NCBI GenBank assembly: GCA_905234995.1
Contig: CAJOJV010000010.1
Span: 1 to 39,348 of the forward strand
Length of the DNA: 39,348 nucleotides
Source: an uncultured Eubacterium sp.
GTDB taxonomy: Bacteria > Bacillota > Clostridia > Oscillospirales > Acutalibacteraceae
Direction: 5' to 3'
The position numbers and the translations under genes were made by a program. The notes beneath the pieces are model-generated. The model ran no database searches. It saw only the letters and a program-made list of their open reading frames with translations, and had not been told where the DNA came from. Positions 7,701-15,397 of the stretch are shown here, one piece after another. The first letter of the stretch is position 1, and every line of letters starts with the position of its first letter.

Positions 7701-9484
7701 ATTCAACAAATTATCTTGGTGCTTTCTCCGCTGATAAGATTCAGATTGATTCCGAAGCTATGTGCGAATATGGCTACATCGGCGTAAATAAGGGCAACGA
7801 GCAGGGCACAATTGTTGTTACCTCATGGCATGAGCATAATGCTACTGCTATGGCAGACGTTGCTGCAACCTGCACAACTGACGGTTATGAAGGCAGAACC
7901 TTCTGCGAAGAGTGTAATTCAGTTGTAGATTGGGGCACAACTCTTCCTGCAACAGGCCATAAGTATCTGGTAGTTGACGGCGTAGCTAAGTGCGCATACT
8001 GCGGCGAGCTTTACACAGGCGAAATCAACGGCGTATATTACGTTGACGGCAATGCTGCAAACGGTTGGGTTGGCGATTACTACTATGTAAACGGCGTTAA
8101 GACCACGGGTATCGCTCTCGTTGACGGCTTCTATTATGACTTCGGCGACGACGGCGTAAGCCAGGGCAAATACACCGGCCTTATCAACGAAGGCGGCAAG
8201 TATTATTATGCTAAGCTCGGCGTTCTCGCTACCGGTTGGGTAGACGTTGACGGCGAATGGTATTACTTCAGAACAACAACCAAGTTTGCTGCAACCGGCA
8301 CTTACACGGTAAGCGGCGTTGCATTTGAGTTCGGCGAAAACGGCGCGCTCCTTCACGGCACTTGGGTTGATTATCAGGGCGGCAAGCGTTATTATTACGG
8401 CCCGAGCTTCTATAAGCCGGGCAGTGCGGCTTTGTCTGTATGGGCAACAATTGATGGCGAGCTTTATGCGTTTGACACCAAGGGTATTGCTTACACCGGC
8501 ATTAATAAGATCGTTGAATCCAACTCTAAGAACGTTGACGTTTATGAGTTTGATGAGAACGGCGTACTTATCGGCAAGGTTAACACTCCGGAATTCACCG
8601 GCGTTGTTATTACCAAGAATGCAGGCATCCTGTATTTTGAGAACGGCTCCGTAAACTATGCAGGTCTTGTAAAGATCGGCGATGATTATTATTACGTTAA
8701 GCACTACGGCGTAGTTGCAACAGGCACCTACAACGTAACGAAGACCAATGATCTCGTTCCGGCAGGCGAATATGAATTCGGCGAGGACGGCAAGATGCTC
8801 AATCCTCCGGTAATCACAGAGCCTGAAACTCCCGAGGTTAAGAACGGCATCGTTGACGGCGTATACTATGAAAACGATGAAGCTGTATATGCAGGCTTAA
8901 TCCAGATCGGTGAAGATTATTATTACATCAAGCATTACGGAAAGGTTGCAACAGGCACTTATTACGTAACCAAGAACAACGATATCTTCCCGTGCGGCAA
9001 CTATGAGTTCGATGCAGACGGTAAGATGATTAATCCTCCGATAGCTGAACCCGAACCCGAAATTAAGAACGGAATCGTAAACGGTAAGTATTATGAAAAC
9101 GATGAAGCTGTATATGCAGGCTTAATCCAGATCGGCGACGATTTCTATTATGTTAAGCATTACGGCGTAATCGCAACCGGCGTTTACTATGTAACAAAGA
9201 CTAACGGTCTCGTTACTGCAGGCAACTATGAGTTCGATGCAGACGGTAAGATGATTAATCCTCCGACTAACGAAGTTAAGAACGGCATCGTTGACGGCAA
9301 GTATTATGAAAACGATGAAGCTGTATATGCAGGCTTAATCCAGATCGGTGATGATTTCTATTACGTTAAGCATTACGGTGTAATCGCAACAGGCGTTTAC
9401 TATGTAACCAAGACCAATGGCCTCGTTAAGGCAGGTAACTATGAATTTGGTGCTGACGGCAAGATGGTAAATCCTCCTGCATAA
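4715..9484 (+). CDS. Secreted multidomain phosphodiester glycosidase (NAGPA) with wall-binding repeats
   Basis: This 1,589-residue exported protein starts at the ATG at 4715 after GGAG at 4703-4706; residues 1-29 form a signal peptide. Residues about 125-310 match the phosphodiester glycosidase (NAGPA, PF09992) family: RTMMGV (222-227), VVDGRQ (238-243), NLDGGGSTT (269-277) and SERAISNGL (298-306). Next come an Ig-like stretch (about 311-480), a jelly-roll carbohydrate-binding-like region (about 494-729), another Ig-like part, a weak cohesin-like domain (about 862-989) and a Cys-pair segment (CEEC, CAYC; about 1038-1095). From about 1103 on there are aromatic cell-wall-binding repeats, ending in four near-identical 67-83-residue units. 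NAGPA enzymes cleave sugar-phosphodiester bonds, so wall teichoic acid or the polysaccharide-wall link are likely targets (inference). Lysine codons here are mostly AAG, unlike the neighbouring glycosyltransferases, which hints at high expression. Confidence 0.85.
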   Translation: MKHSTKRLLAVVLAIMMVVTSAPLTALASYDASYQSTTHTVFKHTEQTLAPGVSQYTNYAYTTADNKQMVYYVTEADVNRDDVMLQVAYKDMQYENYGMDKLTNIVACANDKYSDPTNPEYISDYYSVVSATNGNGYNMTTGQPSGVWAMGGTVIQEYTGSTAFFAILKDGRAVMGKTVAEWNAYKADPGIQEAINAFGSILVWDGAVSVSATGSYYTDRASRTMMGVTEDGKVLLIVVDGRQEPFSCGASMAELAQIMMEAGAKYAINLDGGGSTTYMAKNEGTNDCVITNRPSDGSERAISNGLIIASLAAPSDVFDHASISVENDYVMPGASVAISATGVSPAGTAADIPEGVTYTAKYGTVENGVYTAGNTAGVDTISMIYNGDVIGTCDVNVVIPDSISFATASIACPYGKTAKLDVVPMYGLYEVAYSASNVNFTIGNASFGTIDAENMTFSATSNTLSTTTSTITVATTCTPSVSATAELQVGKGSEVIWDFEDQSTENMSLFDYYNSGVQSSLEIVDSTTGKVHNGDYALAINYDFTQLTYYEDYLDVMFCYNADQIKAHGNNTDATGASIGGLPEDYIDITGATGIGMWIYVPDEIDAKGLNPRFFFGHKKTNSTAKWTRGTSGMKLLVDVQHIPTDNWYYYYADLSAYSSYAGLTLQSSRPLNENGTTKNGMKGYPTDYYAGPCFEFYVEDSAWKSYQNKSYNSKFTLYIDNYTVDYSSVVDDREAPEFSSAVYACTGMWEAESFTDGKVINGNDIDFTINVADATRKLAGGVTTYTATNNATGIDADSAKVYIDGVQVDATYKNGKLALDKAVVLADGAHKVMFEIADNMGNVAKKTMSFTVNAGTNYDTISIVPHDTTLTETPVGSLYYIDLVATDISKINSVTTTLKVNNHNDWEPQGMVLADGFTAEYSFEPGDAGEMTLTITRTGDVAASGETVLASVPIRAWYPHNALGMNSNWIITNKKCVFPTDIQLVTKAGSIEFTDSTNYLGAFSADKIQIDSEAMCEYGYIGVNKGNEQGTIVVTSWHEHNATAMADVAATCTTDGYEGRTFCEECNSVVDWGTTLPATGHKYLVVDGVAKCAYCGELYTGEINGVYYVDGNAANGWVGDYYYVNGVKTTGIALVDGFYYDFGDDGVSQGKYTGLINEGGKYYYAKLGVLATGWVDVDGEWYYFRTTTKFAATGTYTVSGVAFEFGENGALLHGTWVDYQGGKRYYYGPSFYKPGSAALSVWATIDGELYAFDTKGIAYTGINKIVESNSKNVDVYEFDENGVLIGKVNTPEFTGVVITKNAGILYFENGSVNYAGLVKIGDDYYYVKHYGVVATGTYNVTKTNDLVPAGEYEFGEDGKMLNPPVITEPETPEVKNGIVDGVYYENDEAVYAGLIQIGEDYYYIKHYGKVATGTYYVTKNNDIFPCGNYEFDADGKMINPPIAEPEPEIKNGIVNGKYYENDEAVYAGLIQIGDDFYYVKHYGVIATGVYYVTKTNGLVTAGNYEFDADGKMINPPTNEVKNGIVDGKYYENDEAVYAGLIQIGDDFYYVKHYGVIATGVYYVTKTNGLVKAGNYEFGADGKMVNPPA
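8594..9481 (+). repeat. Four C-terminal wall-binding repeats
   Basis: Four tandem units lie at 8594-8842, 8843-9067, 9068-9280 and 9281-9481. Each encodes YENDEAVYAGLIQIG-like sequence, a YYYVKHYG core, a TYYVTK segment and a closing EF-x-x-DGK-x-x-NPP. Units 3 and 4 are almost identical at the protein and DNA level; unit 1 is the most diverged. Proline-rich linkers of varying length separate them. The pattern suggests recent expansion by unequal recombination. Confidence 0.88.
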
Positions 9485-9521
9485 TTTAATGCCAATTAAG
9501 TAAAAATTAAATTATTTTTCG

Positions 9522-9611
9522 CCATCTGCCCGAAAGGGCGGATGGTTGCCGCACATAATCAAAGCCTCCGCGCGGCGTGCGGCGGACAACGGTTTTCCGG
9601 CTGATTTGATT
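9522..9611 (+). ncRNA. Candidate structured RNA element in the mid-operon gap
   Basis: The 150-bp gap between the NAGPA gene and the next start holds two foldable parts. A 10-bp hairpin (9522-9531 with 9536-9545, one G-U pair) has a GAAA tetraloop and no T-run behind it, so it is not a normal terminator. A second element has an outer stem AATCAAA/TTTGATT (9557-9563 with 9605-9611) around a GC-rich core with two small inner stems (TCCGC/GCGG near 9567-9586, CGG/CCG near 9590-9599). It may be a leader for processive antitermination, an attenuator or a processing site; no known family was recognised. Confidence 0.35.
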
Positions 9612-9634
9612 ATTTGAAAAACAACGGAGTTATA

Positions 9635-10843
9635 ATGAATATTCTTTTTTTAACCCTGACTAATATTACTTCCGTAAACCAAAAGGGTATATATACGGAT
9701 TTAATTCGGGCGCTTGCAAAAAAGCATTCGGTTTATGCCATAAGTATGGGCGCTTCCGAAAACGGCAGCTCTGAAAAAGCGCCGCTCAGGGACGGCAATA
9801 TAACAATCGTTTTTCCCGACGGCATCAGCGCAAGAGGGGAAACGAATATAATCAAAAAGGGCGTTAATCTAATAAGAATGCCCAATATGCTGAAAAAGAG
9901 CTTAATCAAAGCGCTTGGCGATGTTAAGTTTGATTTGATTGTTTATGCAACCCCGCCCATAACCTTTTACGGCGTTGTTAAATATTTCAGGAAAAAGAAC
10001 GGTGCCCGCACTTATTTAATGCTTAAGGATATTTTTCCTCAGAATGCGGTTGATATCGGAATGCTCAGGAAAAGCGGCATTAAAGGGCTGATATATCGCT
10101 TTTTCCGTTTCAGGGAAAAGCAGCTTTATAAGATATCGGATTATATCGGCTGTATGTCGCCTGCAAACGTTGAATATATGGCAGAGCATAATCCTTCGGT
10201 TAAGCATAAGCTTGAAATCTGCCCGAACAGCGTTGAGCCTGAAACAGCGTCAGATATTGATGCAGAAAGAAACGAAATCAGGGAAAAATACGGCTTGCCG
10301 ATTGATAAGAAAATTTTCATATACGGCGGAAATCTTGGCAAGCCTCAGGGCATTCCCTTCATTCAGAATTGCCTGAAAACGCAGATAAAAAGGGAAGATG
10401 CGTATTTCGTTATTGTGGGCGACGGAACGGAGTTTCAGAAGCTCAGGGCTTTTTTTGATTCCTCCTCCGGTAATATGGAATTGCTTTCAAAGCTTCCCAG
10501 GGATGAATATGAAAGGCTCGTTTCAGCCTGCGATGTGGGCTTGCTGTTTCTTGATTACAGGTTCACTATTCCTAATTTTCCGTCTCGTCTGCTTTCTTAT
10601 ATGCAGGCGGGGATTCCCGTTCTTGCCTGCACGGATACGGTTTCGGATATCAAAGCGGCAATTGAAGAGGCAAATTGCGGCCTGTGGTGCGAAAGCAATA
10701 ATGCAGCCGCATTTGATGAATGTGTTGAGCAGCTGTGCAATTCGCTTGATTGCAGGGAATTAGGTAAAAACGGCAATCGCTATTTGCTGGAAAACTATAC
10801 CGTTGATAAAAGCTATAATGCAATAATGCGCCATTTTGAATAG
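9635..10843 (+). CDS. Glycosyltransferase family 4 (WbuB-like)
   Basis: This is a 402-residue GT-B glycosyltransferase that should add one sugar to the lipid-linked repeat unit on the cytoplasmic face of the membrane. The start at the ATG at 9635 has GGAG at 9626-9629; a TTG at 9614 is less likely. The C-terminal donor-binding half shows IYGGNLGKPQGI, a VIVGDGTE strand and an ACDVGLLFLD to YMQAGIPVLAC segment typical of GT4 enzymes. It opens the second half of the operon after the structured gap. Donor and acceptor cannot be read from sequence. Confidence 0.85.
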   Translation: MNILFLTLTNITSVNQKGIYTDLIRALAKKHSVYAISMGASENGSSEKAPLRDGNITIVFPDGISARGETNIIKKGVNLIRMPNMLKKSLIKALGDVKFDLIVYATPPITFYGVVKYFRKKNGARTYLMLKDIFPQNAVDIGMLRKSGIKGLIYRFFRFREKQLYKISDYIGCMSPANVEYMAEHNPSVKHKLEICPNSVEPETASDIDAERNEIREKYGLPIDKKIFIYGGNLGKPQGIPFIQNCLKTQIKREDAYFVIVGDGTEFQKLRAFFDSSSGNMELLSKLPRDEYERLVSACDVGLLFLDYRFTIPNFPSRLLSYMQAGIPVLACTDTVSDIKAAIEEANCGLWCESNNAAAFDECVEQLCNSLDCRELGKNGNRYLLENYTVDKSYNAIMRHFE

Positions 10844-10871
10844 CTTTAAATTAAGTCTGGGATGAAGAATT

Positions 10872-11870
10872 GTGAAGATTTTAGTGGTTGATGTTGCTGC
10901 CGAGCACGGCGGCGCGTTAACAATATTAAATGTTTTTCGTGAAAAATGCGAAGCGGATTTGGCTAATCAGTATGTTTTCGTTTTAAGCACTCCACATTTT
11001 GAAGACACGGAAAACACCCGTTATTTGAATTATCGTTGGATAAAAAAATCCTTTATCCACCGCTCATTGTTTGATGCATTTTTCATCAAAAGAATAATTC
11101 GCAGGGAAAAGCCGGATAAGCTTTTGTCCCTGCAGAATAAGGCGGTTGCCGTTTCGGGCATTCCGCAGGATGTTTATTTTCACAACGTCCTTTTGATTTC
11201 GGATTATAAATTCGGCTTCGGTCAGTCAAAAAAGCTTTGGGTTTATCAGCACATAATTGCCCCGATTGTGAAAAGAAGCCTGAAAAAGGCTGATAGAATA
11301 ATCGTTCAGGCAGAATGGATAAAAGAGCAGCTGCATAATAAATGGGGCATTGACAGGGCGTTAATTGAGGTTCAGCGCCCTGAAATATCTATCGTAAAAA
11401 CAACCGCCAAATCAGGCGAAAATAATTCGTGCGAATTGTTTTATCCTGCGGGCGGCGAGATTTATAAAAATCATTCGGTGCTGTTAAAGGCGTGCTCTGC
11501 AATATGGAATGAGCGCGGCGCGGATTGCGGGCTGAAATTAATTCTGACCTGCGAAAAAAGCAGCTTGAGCAGCGAATGCAGGGCGTTAACGGAGCAGGGG
11601 GATTACCCGATTTCCTTCGTCGGCAGATTAAGCGAAGCTCAGATGGCTGAAAAATATCAAAGCACGATTCTGGTGTTTCCGTCCGTATTGGAGACGATGG
11701 GCCTGCCTCTTCTGGAGGCTGAGAAATACGGCGCTACCGTTATCGCGGCAGACCTTGAATATGCCCATGAAGCTTTAGGAGATTATTCTGATGCCGTTTA
11801 TTTTAATCCGTCTGATTATAACGAATTAAAAAGCATCATTGAAAAATTTTTGGATAAATTATCGGGATAG
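10872..11870 (+). CDS. Glycosyltransferase, GT4-like
   Basis: A 332-residue GT-B type glycosyltransferase with a GTG start; an ATG at 10862 is in another frame. The N-terminus has EHGGALTILN, a sugar-transferase entry motif. The C-terminal half has YPAGGEIYKNH (the usual first strand of the donor domain), FVGRLSE, and FPSVLETMGLPLLEAEKYG, which holds the E-x7-E-like signature of GT4. It is somewhat short for the family. Five bases separate it from the next glycosyltransferase. Linkage specificity is unknown. Confidence 0.82.
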   Translation: MKILVVDVAAEHGGALTILNVFREKCEADLANQYVFVLSTPHFEDTENTRYLNYRWIKKSFIHRSLFDAFFIKRIIRREKPDKLLSLQNKAVAVSGIPQDVYFHNVLLISDYKFGFGQSKKLWVYQHIIAPIVKRSLKKADRIIVQAEWIKEQLHNKWGIDRALIEVQRPEISIVKTTAKSGENNSCELFYPAGGEIYKNHSVLLKACSAIWNERGADCGLKLILTCEKSSLSSECRALTEQGDYPISFVGRLSEAQMAEKYQSTILVFPSVLETMGLPLLEAEKYGATVIAADLEYAHEALGDYSDAVYFNPSDYNELKSIIEKFLDKLSG

Positions 11871-11875
11871 TTTTT

Positions 11876-12967
11876 ATGCGATTATTATTTATTACGAATA
11901 TACCGTCTCCTTATCGCGTGGATTTTTTTAATGAGCTTGGAAAGCATTGCGATTTAACGGTTATATTTGAAACGGGCTTTTCGGATGAAAGGGATTCAAG
12001 CTGGAAAAGCAATCGGTTTGAGAGTTTCAGGGCAGTCGTTTTAAACGGCAAAAAAGTTGCAACGGACCGCGCTTTTTCCCCCGCAGTATTAAAGCATCTG
12101 AAAAAGAAAGGCTTTGATAAGATTATAGTTTCAAATATCGCTTCTCCGACGGGGATACTTGCGGTGCTCTATATGCGCCTTTTGCGCATCAGCTATTGGG
12201 TTGAGGGCGACGGCGCATTATCAAAAACCGCTTCAAATAAACTGAAAGCCTTTATTAAAAGATTTATTATTTCAAATGCTCAGGGCTGCTTCAGCACTTC
12301 CAAGCTGCACGATGAATATTATCTTGATAACGGTGCAGAGCAGGGCAGGATTTTCAGATATCCTTTCACTTCGGTGTTTGAAAAGGAGGTTTTGGAAAAG
12401 CCTTTGTCCTTCAAAGAAAAAGCCGAAATCAAAAATAAGCTTTCAATCAGCGAAAAATATGCCGTGCTGGCAGTCGGCCAGTTCATTCCCAGAAAGGGCT
12501 TTGATATTCTCGTTGAGGCGGCAAAGGGCTTTGATGACATTGGCTTTTATATAGTCGGCGGAACGCCGCCGGAGGAATATATTAATCTGGCAAATGGCAG
12601 GAATAATATTCATTTTCTGGGCTTTATGCAAAAGGAGCAGCTGAGTGATTATTATCTCGCTGCAGATTTGTTCGTTCTTCCCACGAGGGAGGATATCTGG
12701 GGCTTGGTTATTAATGAGGCAATGGCAAAGGGCTTGCCGATAATAACAACCGATAAATGCGGGGCAGGCGTTGAATTGGTAAACGATTCAAACGGCAGGC
12801 TGATTCCTGCGGATTCGGCAGAAGCTCTTGAAAATGCAATCAGGGATATTCTCGGCTCTGAGGATGGCCTGATGCAAATGTCAACTGCGTCTGTTGAGCG
12901 TATCAGGGCATACACGATAGAGCAGATGGCGATTGAACATATAAACGTTTTAAACAAAATGGTATGA
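11876..12967 (+). CDS. Glycosyltransferase family 4
   Basis: A 363-residue GT4 enzyme. The N-terminus, ITNIPSPYRVDFFNEL, is typical of GT4 proteins in exopolysaccharide loci. The donor domain has VGQFIPRKGFDIL, FYIVGG and the signature PTREDIWGLVINEAMAKGLP, giving a clear E-x7-E spacing. It sits between another GT4 and the polymerase and is clearly part of the same transcript. The sugar transferred cannot be predicted. Confidence 0.88.
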   Translation: MRLLFITNIPSPYRVDFFNELGKHCDLTVIFETGFSDERDSSWKSNRFESFRAVVLNGKKVATDRAFSPAVLKHLKKKGFDKIIVSNIASPTGILAVLYMRLLRISYWVEGDGALSKTASNKLKAFIKRFIISNAQGCFSTSKLHDEYYLDNGAEQGRIFRYPFTSVFEKEVLEKPLSFKEKAEIKNKLSISEKYAVLAVGQFIPRKGFDILVEAAKGFDDIGFYIVGGTPPEEYINLANGRNNIHFLGFMQKEQLSDYYLAADLFVLPTREDIWGLVINEAMAKGLPIITTDKCGAGVELVNDSNGRLIPADSAEALENAIRDILGSEDGLMQMSTASVERIRAYTIEQMAIEHINVLNKMV

Positions 12968-12970
12968 TGA

Positions 12971-14266
12971 ATGGAACACAAGAAGCTACTAATTTCTAAA
13001 GATCTCGGTCTTGATATCCTGGCGATTTCTCTTTTTTTTATAAGCTTTGTTAATGTTTATTTTGTGCTTGTTTTTTATGTTTTCATAATGTTTTCAAGCT
13101 TTTACGGCGTAGATAAATGTTTAAAAACTCTGGTGCTTATAACGGTAAGGGGATTAATGAGCGATGCCGTCGCGGTATCAACGTCAAGATTTTATTTAGT
13201 AAAGTGGATAATTATTTTCGGCACGAGCGGGCTAATCTTTTTGTTTGCATTTCTGAATTCGGATGTTGATTTCAGGAAAGCGAACAAGGTTGTTATAGCC
13301 ATTTCCGTTTTTGCGGTTTATTGCGGCGCTTCGGCGTTTATCACAAGCTCTTTTCCGCTTACGGCGGCTTTTAAGGTTTTTTCATTCGTCGTTCCGTTTA
13401 TAGCCGTTATTCTGGCTATGGCGTTCGTTGAAGATGTGAAAAGCATTATTGATTATATGGTTTTGCTGCTGTCGTTTTTGTTTGCAGTCAGCTTTTTAAT
13501 TATCCCGTTTTCCCGCTTCAGAATAACGAACGGTAATTTTCAGGGCGTGTTCAACCACGTTAATATGTTCGGCGTAATGGCGGCAATGTATGTGGCAGTG
13601 CTTCTCGCATCCGACGTTTTAAAAAACAGAAAGTATCTCAGGCCGCTCATCGTTTTAAGCGTGATCGTAATGACTTATCTTTCCGCTTCAAGAACGGGCT
13701 TGTTTTCGGTGCTCCTGTGTGTAATTCTTTATCTTCTTTTGTATTCCAAAAGGCAGAAAAACACGGTCGTTGCTTTCCTTTCAATACTGTTCATTGCGGT
13801 GTTCGTAATATTCGTTCTCGATAATCTCGGCTATGTAAATCTCATGCTGCTTAAAGCAAATGATTTCATATTCAAGGGCAGAGTTTCCATTCTTTCAACA
13901 AGAGAAAGTCAGCTTGATGAGTATAAATCCGTCTTCCTTTCTTCTCCCGTATTCGGCAGGGGCTTTATGGTGCCTTATGTCAGGGGCGCGAAGAATTACA
14001 GCTTAAGCTTCAGCCTCGTTGTTGAGCCGGGAAATATTATTCTGGCGCTTCTTGCTTTCAGCGGAATTATCGGTCTGGTGCTGTTTTTAATTGCATTAAT
14101 CGTAATTATTGCAAACGGCGATCTGAAAAAGGTTTATCTCATCTTTGCTCTGCTTTTAATCAATATGGGCGAGATGGTATTTTTCAGCACGAATAATATG
14201 GCGTTGCTGATATATATAGTTATCGGATATTATCTGTTTGCTTCACGGGAACAAAGCAGTGAATAG
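12971..14266 (+). CDS. Wzy-type polysaccharide polymerase (O-antigen ligase/polymerase family)
   Basis: A 431-residue integral membrane protein with roughly ten to twelve hydrophobic helices. A conserved block, FNHVNMFGVMAAM followed by TYLSASRTGL, matches the O-antigen polymerase/ligase family (Wzy_C). Wzy joins lipid-linked repeat units on the outer membrane face after flipping. A larger outside loop around 13880-14020 contains the Arg-rich catalytic region expected of the family. The start at 12971 has a poor ribosome site and follows the previous stop by 3 bp, so translation is probably coupled. This is the only polymerase candidate in the operon. Confidence 0.85.
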   Translation: MEHKKLLISKDLGLDILAISLFFISFVNVYFVLVFYVFIMFSSFYGVDKCLKTLVLITVRGLMSDAVAVSTSRFYLVKWIIIFGTSGLIFLFAFLNSDVDFRKANKVVIAISVFAVYCGASAFITSSFPLTAAFKVFSFVVPFIAVILAMAFVEDVKSIIDYMVLLLSFLFAVSFLIIPFSRFRITNGNFQGVFNHVNMFGVMAAMYVAVLLASDVLKNRKYLRPLIVLSVIVMTYLSASRTGLFSVLLCVILYLLLYSKRQKNTVVAFLSILFIAVFVIFVLDNLGYVNLMLLKANDFIFKGRVSILSTRESQLDEYKSVFLSSPVFGRGFMVPYVRGAKNYSLSFSLVVEPGNIILALLAFSGIIGLVLFLIALIVIIANGDLKKVYLIFALLLINMGEMVFFSTNNMALLIYIVIGYYLFASREQSSE

Positions 14267-14313
14267 GCTTGCCGTAAAGCAATGCTCCGATTGTCTGTAA
14301 CTTAGGAATTAAT

Positions 14314-15396
14314 ATGAAAATTGTTTTTTTTACTCCGAGCCTGAATATCGGCGGTTATGAAAAGGTTGTTATAAATTATGCAAATGCATTTTGCAGCAAT
14401 CATCAGGTAACGATTGCCTGCGGTAAAAAGGAGGGGCCTTTGCTCAGCCTGATTAATCCAAGGGTTAAAGTGGTTGATTTGAATTGCAGAATGAGAACGC
14501 TTTTTATAAAACTGCTCATATGGATAAAATCAGAGGAAATAGACCTTCTGTATATTCCGTTTATAACCAACACGGCAATAGCCGTTGCGGTAAAAAAAAT
14601 ACTGCACCGTGATTTTGCGGTGTATTCAGCGCAGCACGGTTATTGCGAGGCGCCGAAGCTTCCGATATTAAGAAATATCATTATCAGGCTGTTTGAAAGT
14701 GCAGATGTCTATACCTTCGTCAGCAATGAATTAAAGCAGCATTTCGTTTCGGAATATAACATCGGCAATTGCTATGTAATGAATAACCCCGTGTTTTGCT
14801 CTTCGGGTGAGAATGCTGCAGATAACGCTTCGGCTTTGCCGGAGGCTTCAATCCCTGCCTTTGCAATCTCGGGCAGGCTGGCAAAGGATAAACACGTTGA
14901 GCTTGCAATAAGGATTATTGCCGAGGTTAATAAATCAACCCCCGCAAGGCTCCTCGTTCTGGGAGACGGTCCTTTAATGCCGGAATTGCGTGAATTGGCA
15001 AAGCAGCTTGGCATTGAAAAGCTTGTGGAATTCAAGGGCTTTTGCAATAATCCCGCGGATATGATGAAGGGCTGCAAAGGCGTTCTGGTCACTTCAGAGG
15101 TGGAATCCTTCGGCAACAGCGTCATAGAGGCGTTTATAAATAACGCGCCCGCAATCGTAACAAGCTGCGGGGGTCCCGTGCAGCTGATTGAAAACGGCAG
15201 GTACGGCATTGAAATAGGCGCTTTTGATTCTGAGGATGTTGTTGAAAACGGCAGGGCTGCCGTTATGGATATAATTGATGGTAAAGCTGCTTTTGCGGAT
15301 TGCAGAGAAAAAGCAAAGCTTTATGATGCGTCATTAATAGAAGATTCTTTTTTAGAACCCTACAGGCTGTTAAAGTCTGATAATAAAGGTGATTAA
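14314..15396 (+). CDS. Glycosyltransferase family 4
   Basis: A 360-residue GT4 enzyme with a TAGGA ribosome site before the ATG. The N-terminus FTPSLNIGGYEKVVINYA carries the GGxE-type loop common in GT4 proteins. The donor domain has ISGRLAKDKHVELAI, LLVLGDGPL, and VTSEVESFGNSVIEAFINNAP, which gives the E-x7-E signature. It resembles CapM/PimA-like transferases of capsule clusters. Its end overlaps the longest possible frame of the next gene but not the start chosen there. Confidence 0.88.
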   Translation: MKIVFFTPSLNIGGYEKVVINYANAFCSNHQVTIACGKKEGPLLSLINPRVKVVDLNCRMRTLFIKLLIWIKSEEIDLLYIPFITNTAIAVAVKKILHRDFAVYSAQHGYCEAPKLPILRNIIIRLFESADVYTFVSNELKQHFVSEYNIGNCYVMNNPVFCSSGENAADNASALPEASIPAFAISGRLAKDKHVELAIRIIAEVNKSTPARLLVLGDGPLMPELRELAKQLGIEKLVEFKGFCNNPADMMKGCKGVLVTSEVESFGNSVIEAFINNAPAIVTSCGGPVQLIENGRYGIEIGAFDSEDVVENGRAAVMDIIDGKAAFADCREKAKLYDASLIEDSFLEPYRLLKSDNKGD

Positions 15397-15397
15397 G

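Noticed and set aside
7919-8704. Minus-strand open frame of 261 codons
   Set aside because: It is antisense to the repetitive wall-binding part of the NAGPA gene, whose codon bias leaves the opposite strand open. No ribosome site or plausible product.
9558-9572. 15-base identity with 4634-4648 (ATCAAAGCCTCCGCG)
   Set aside because: One match of this length is expected by chance in a window of 39 kb, and one copy is coding.
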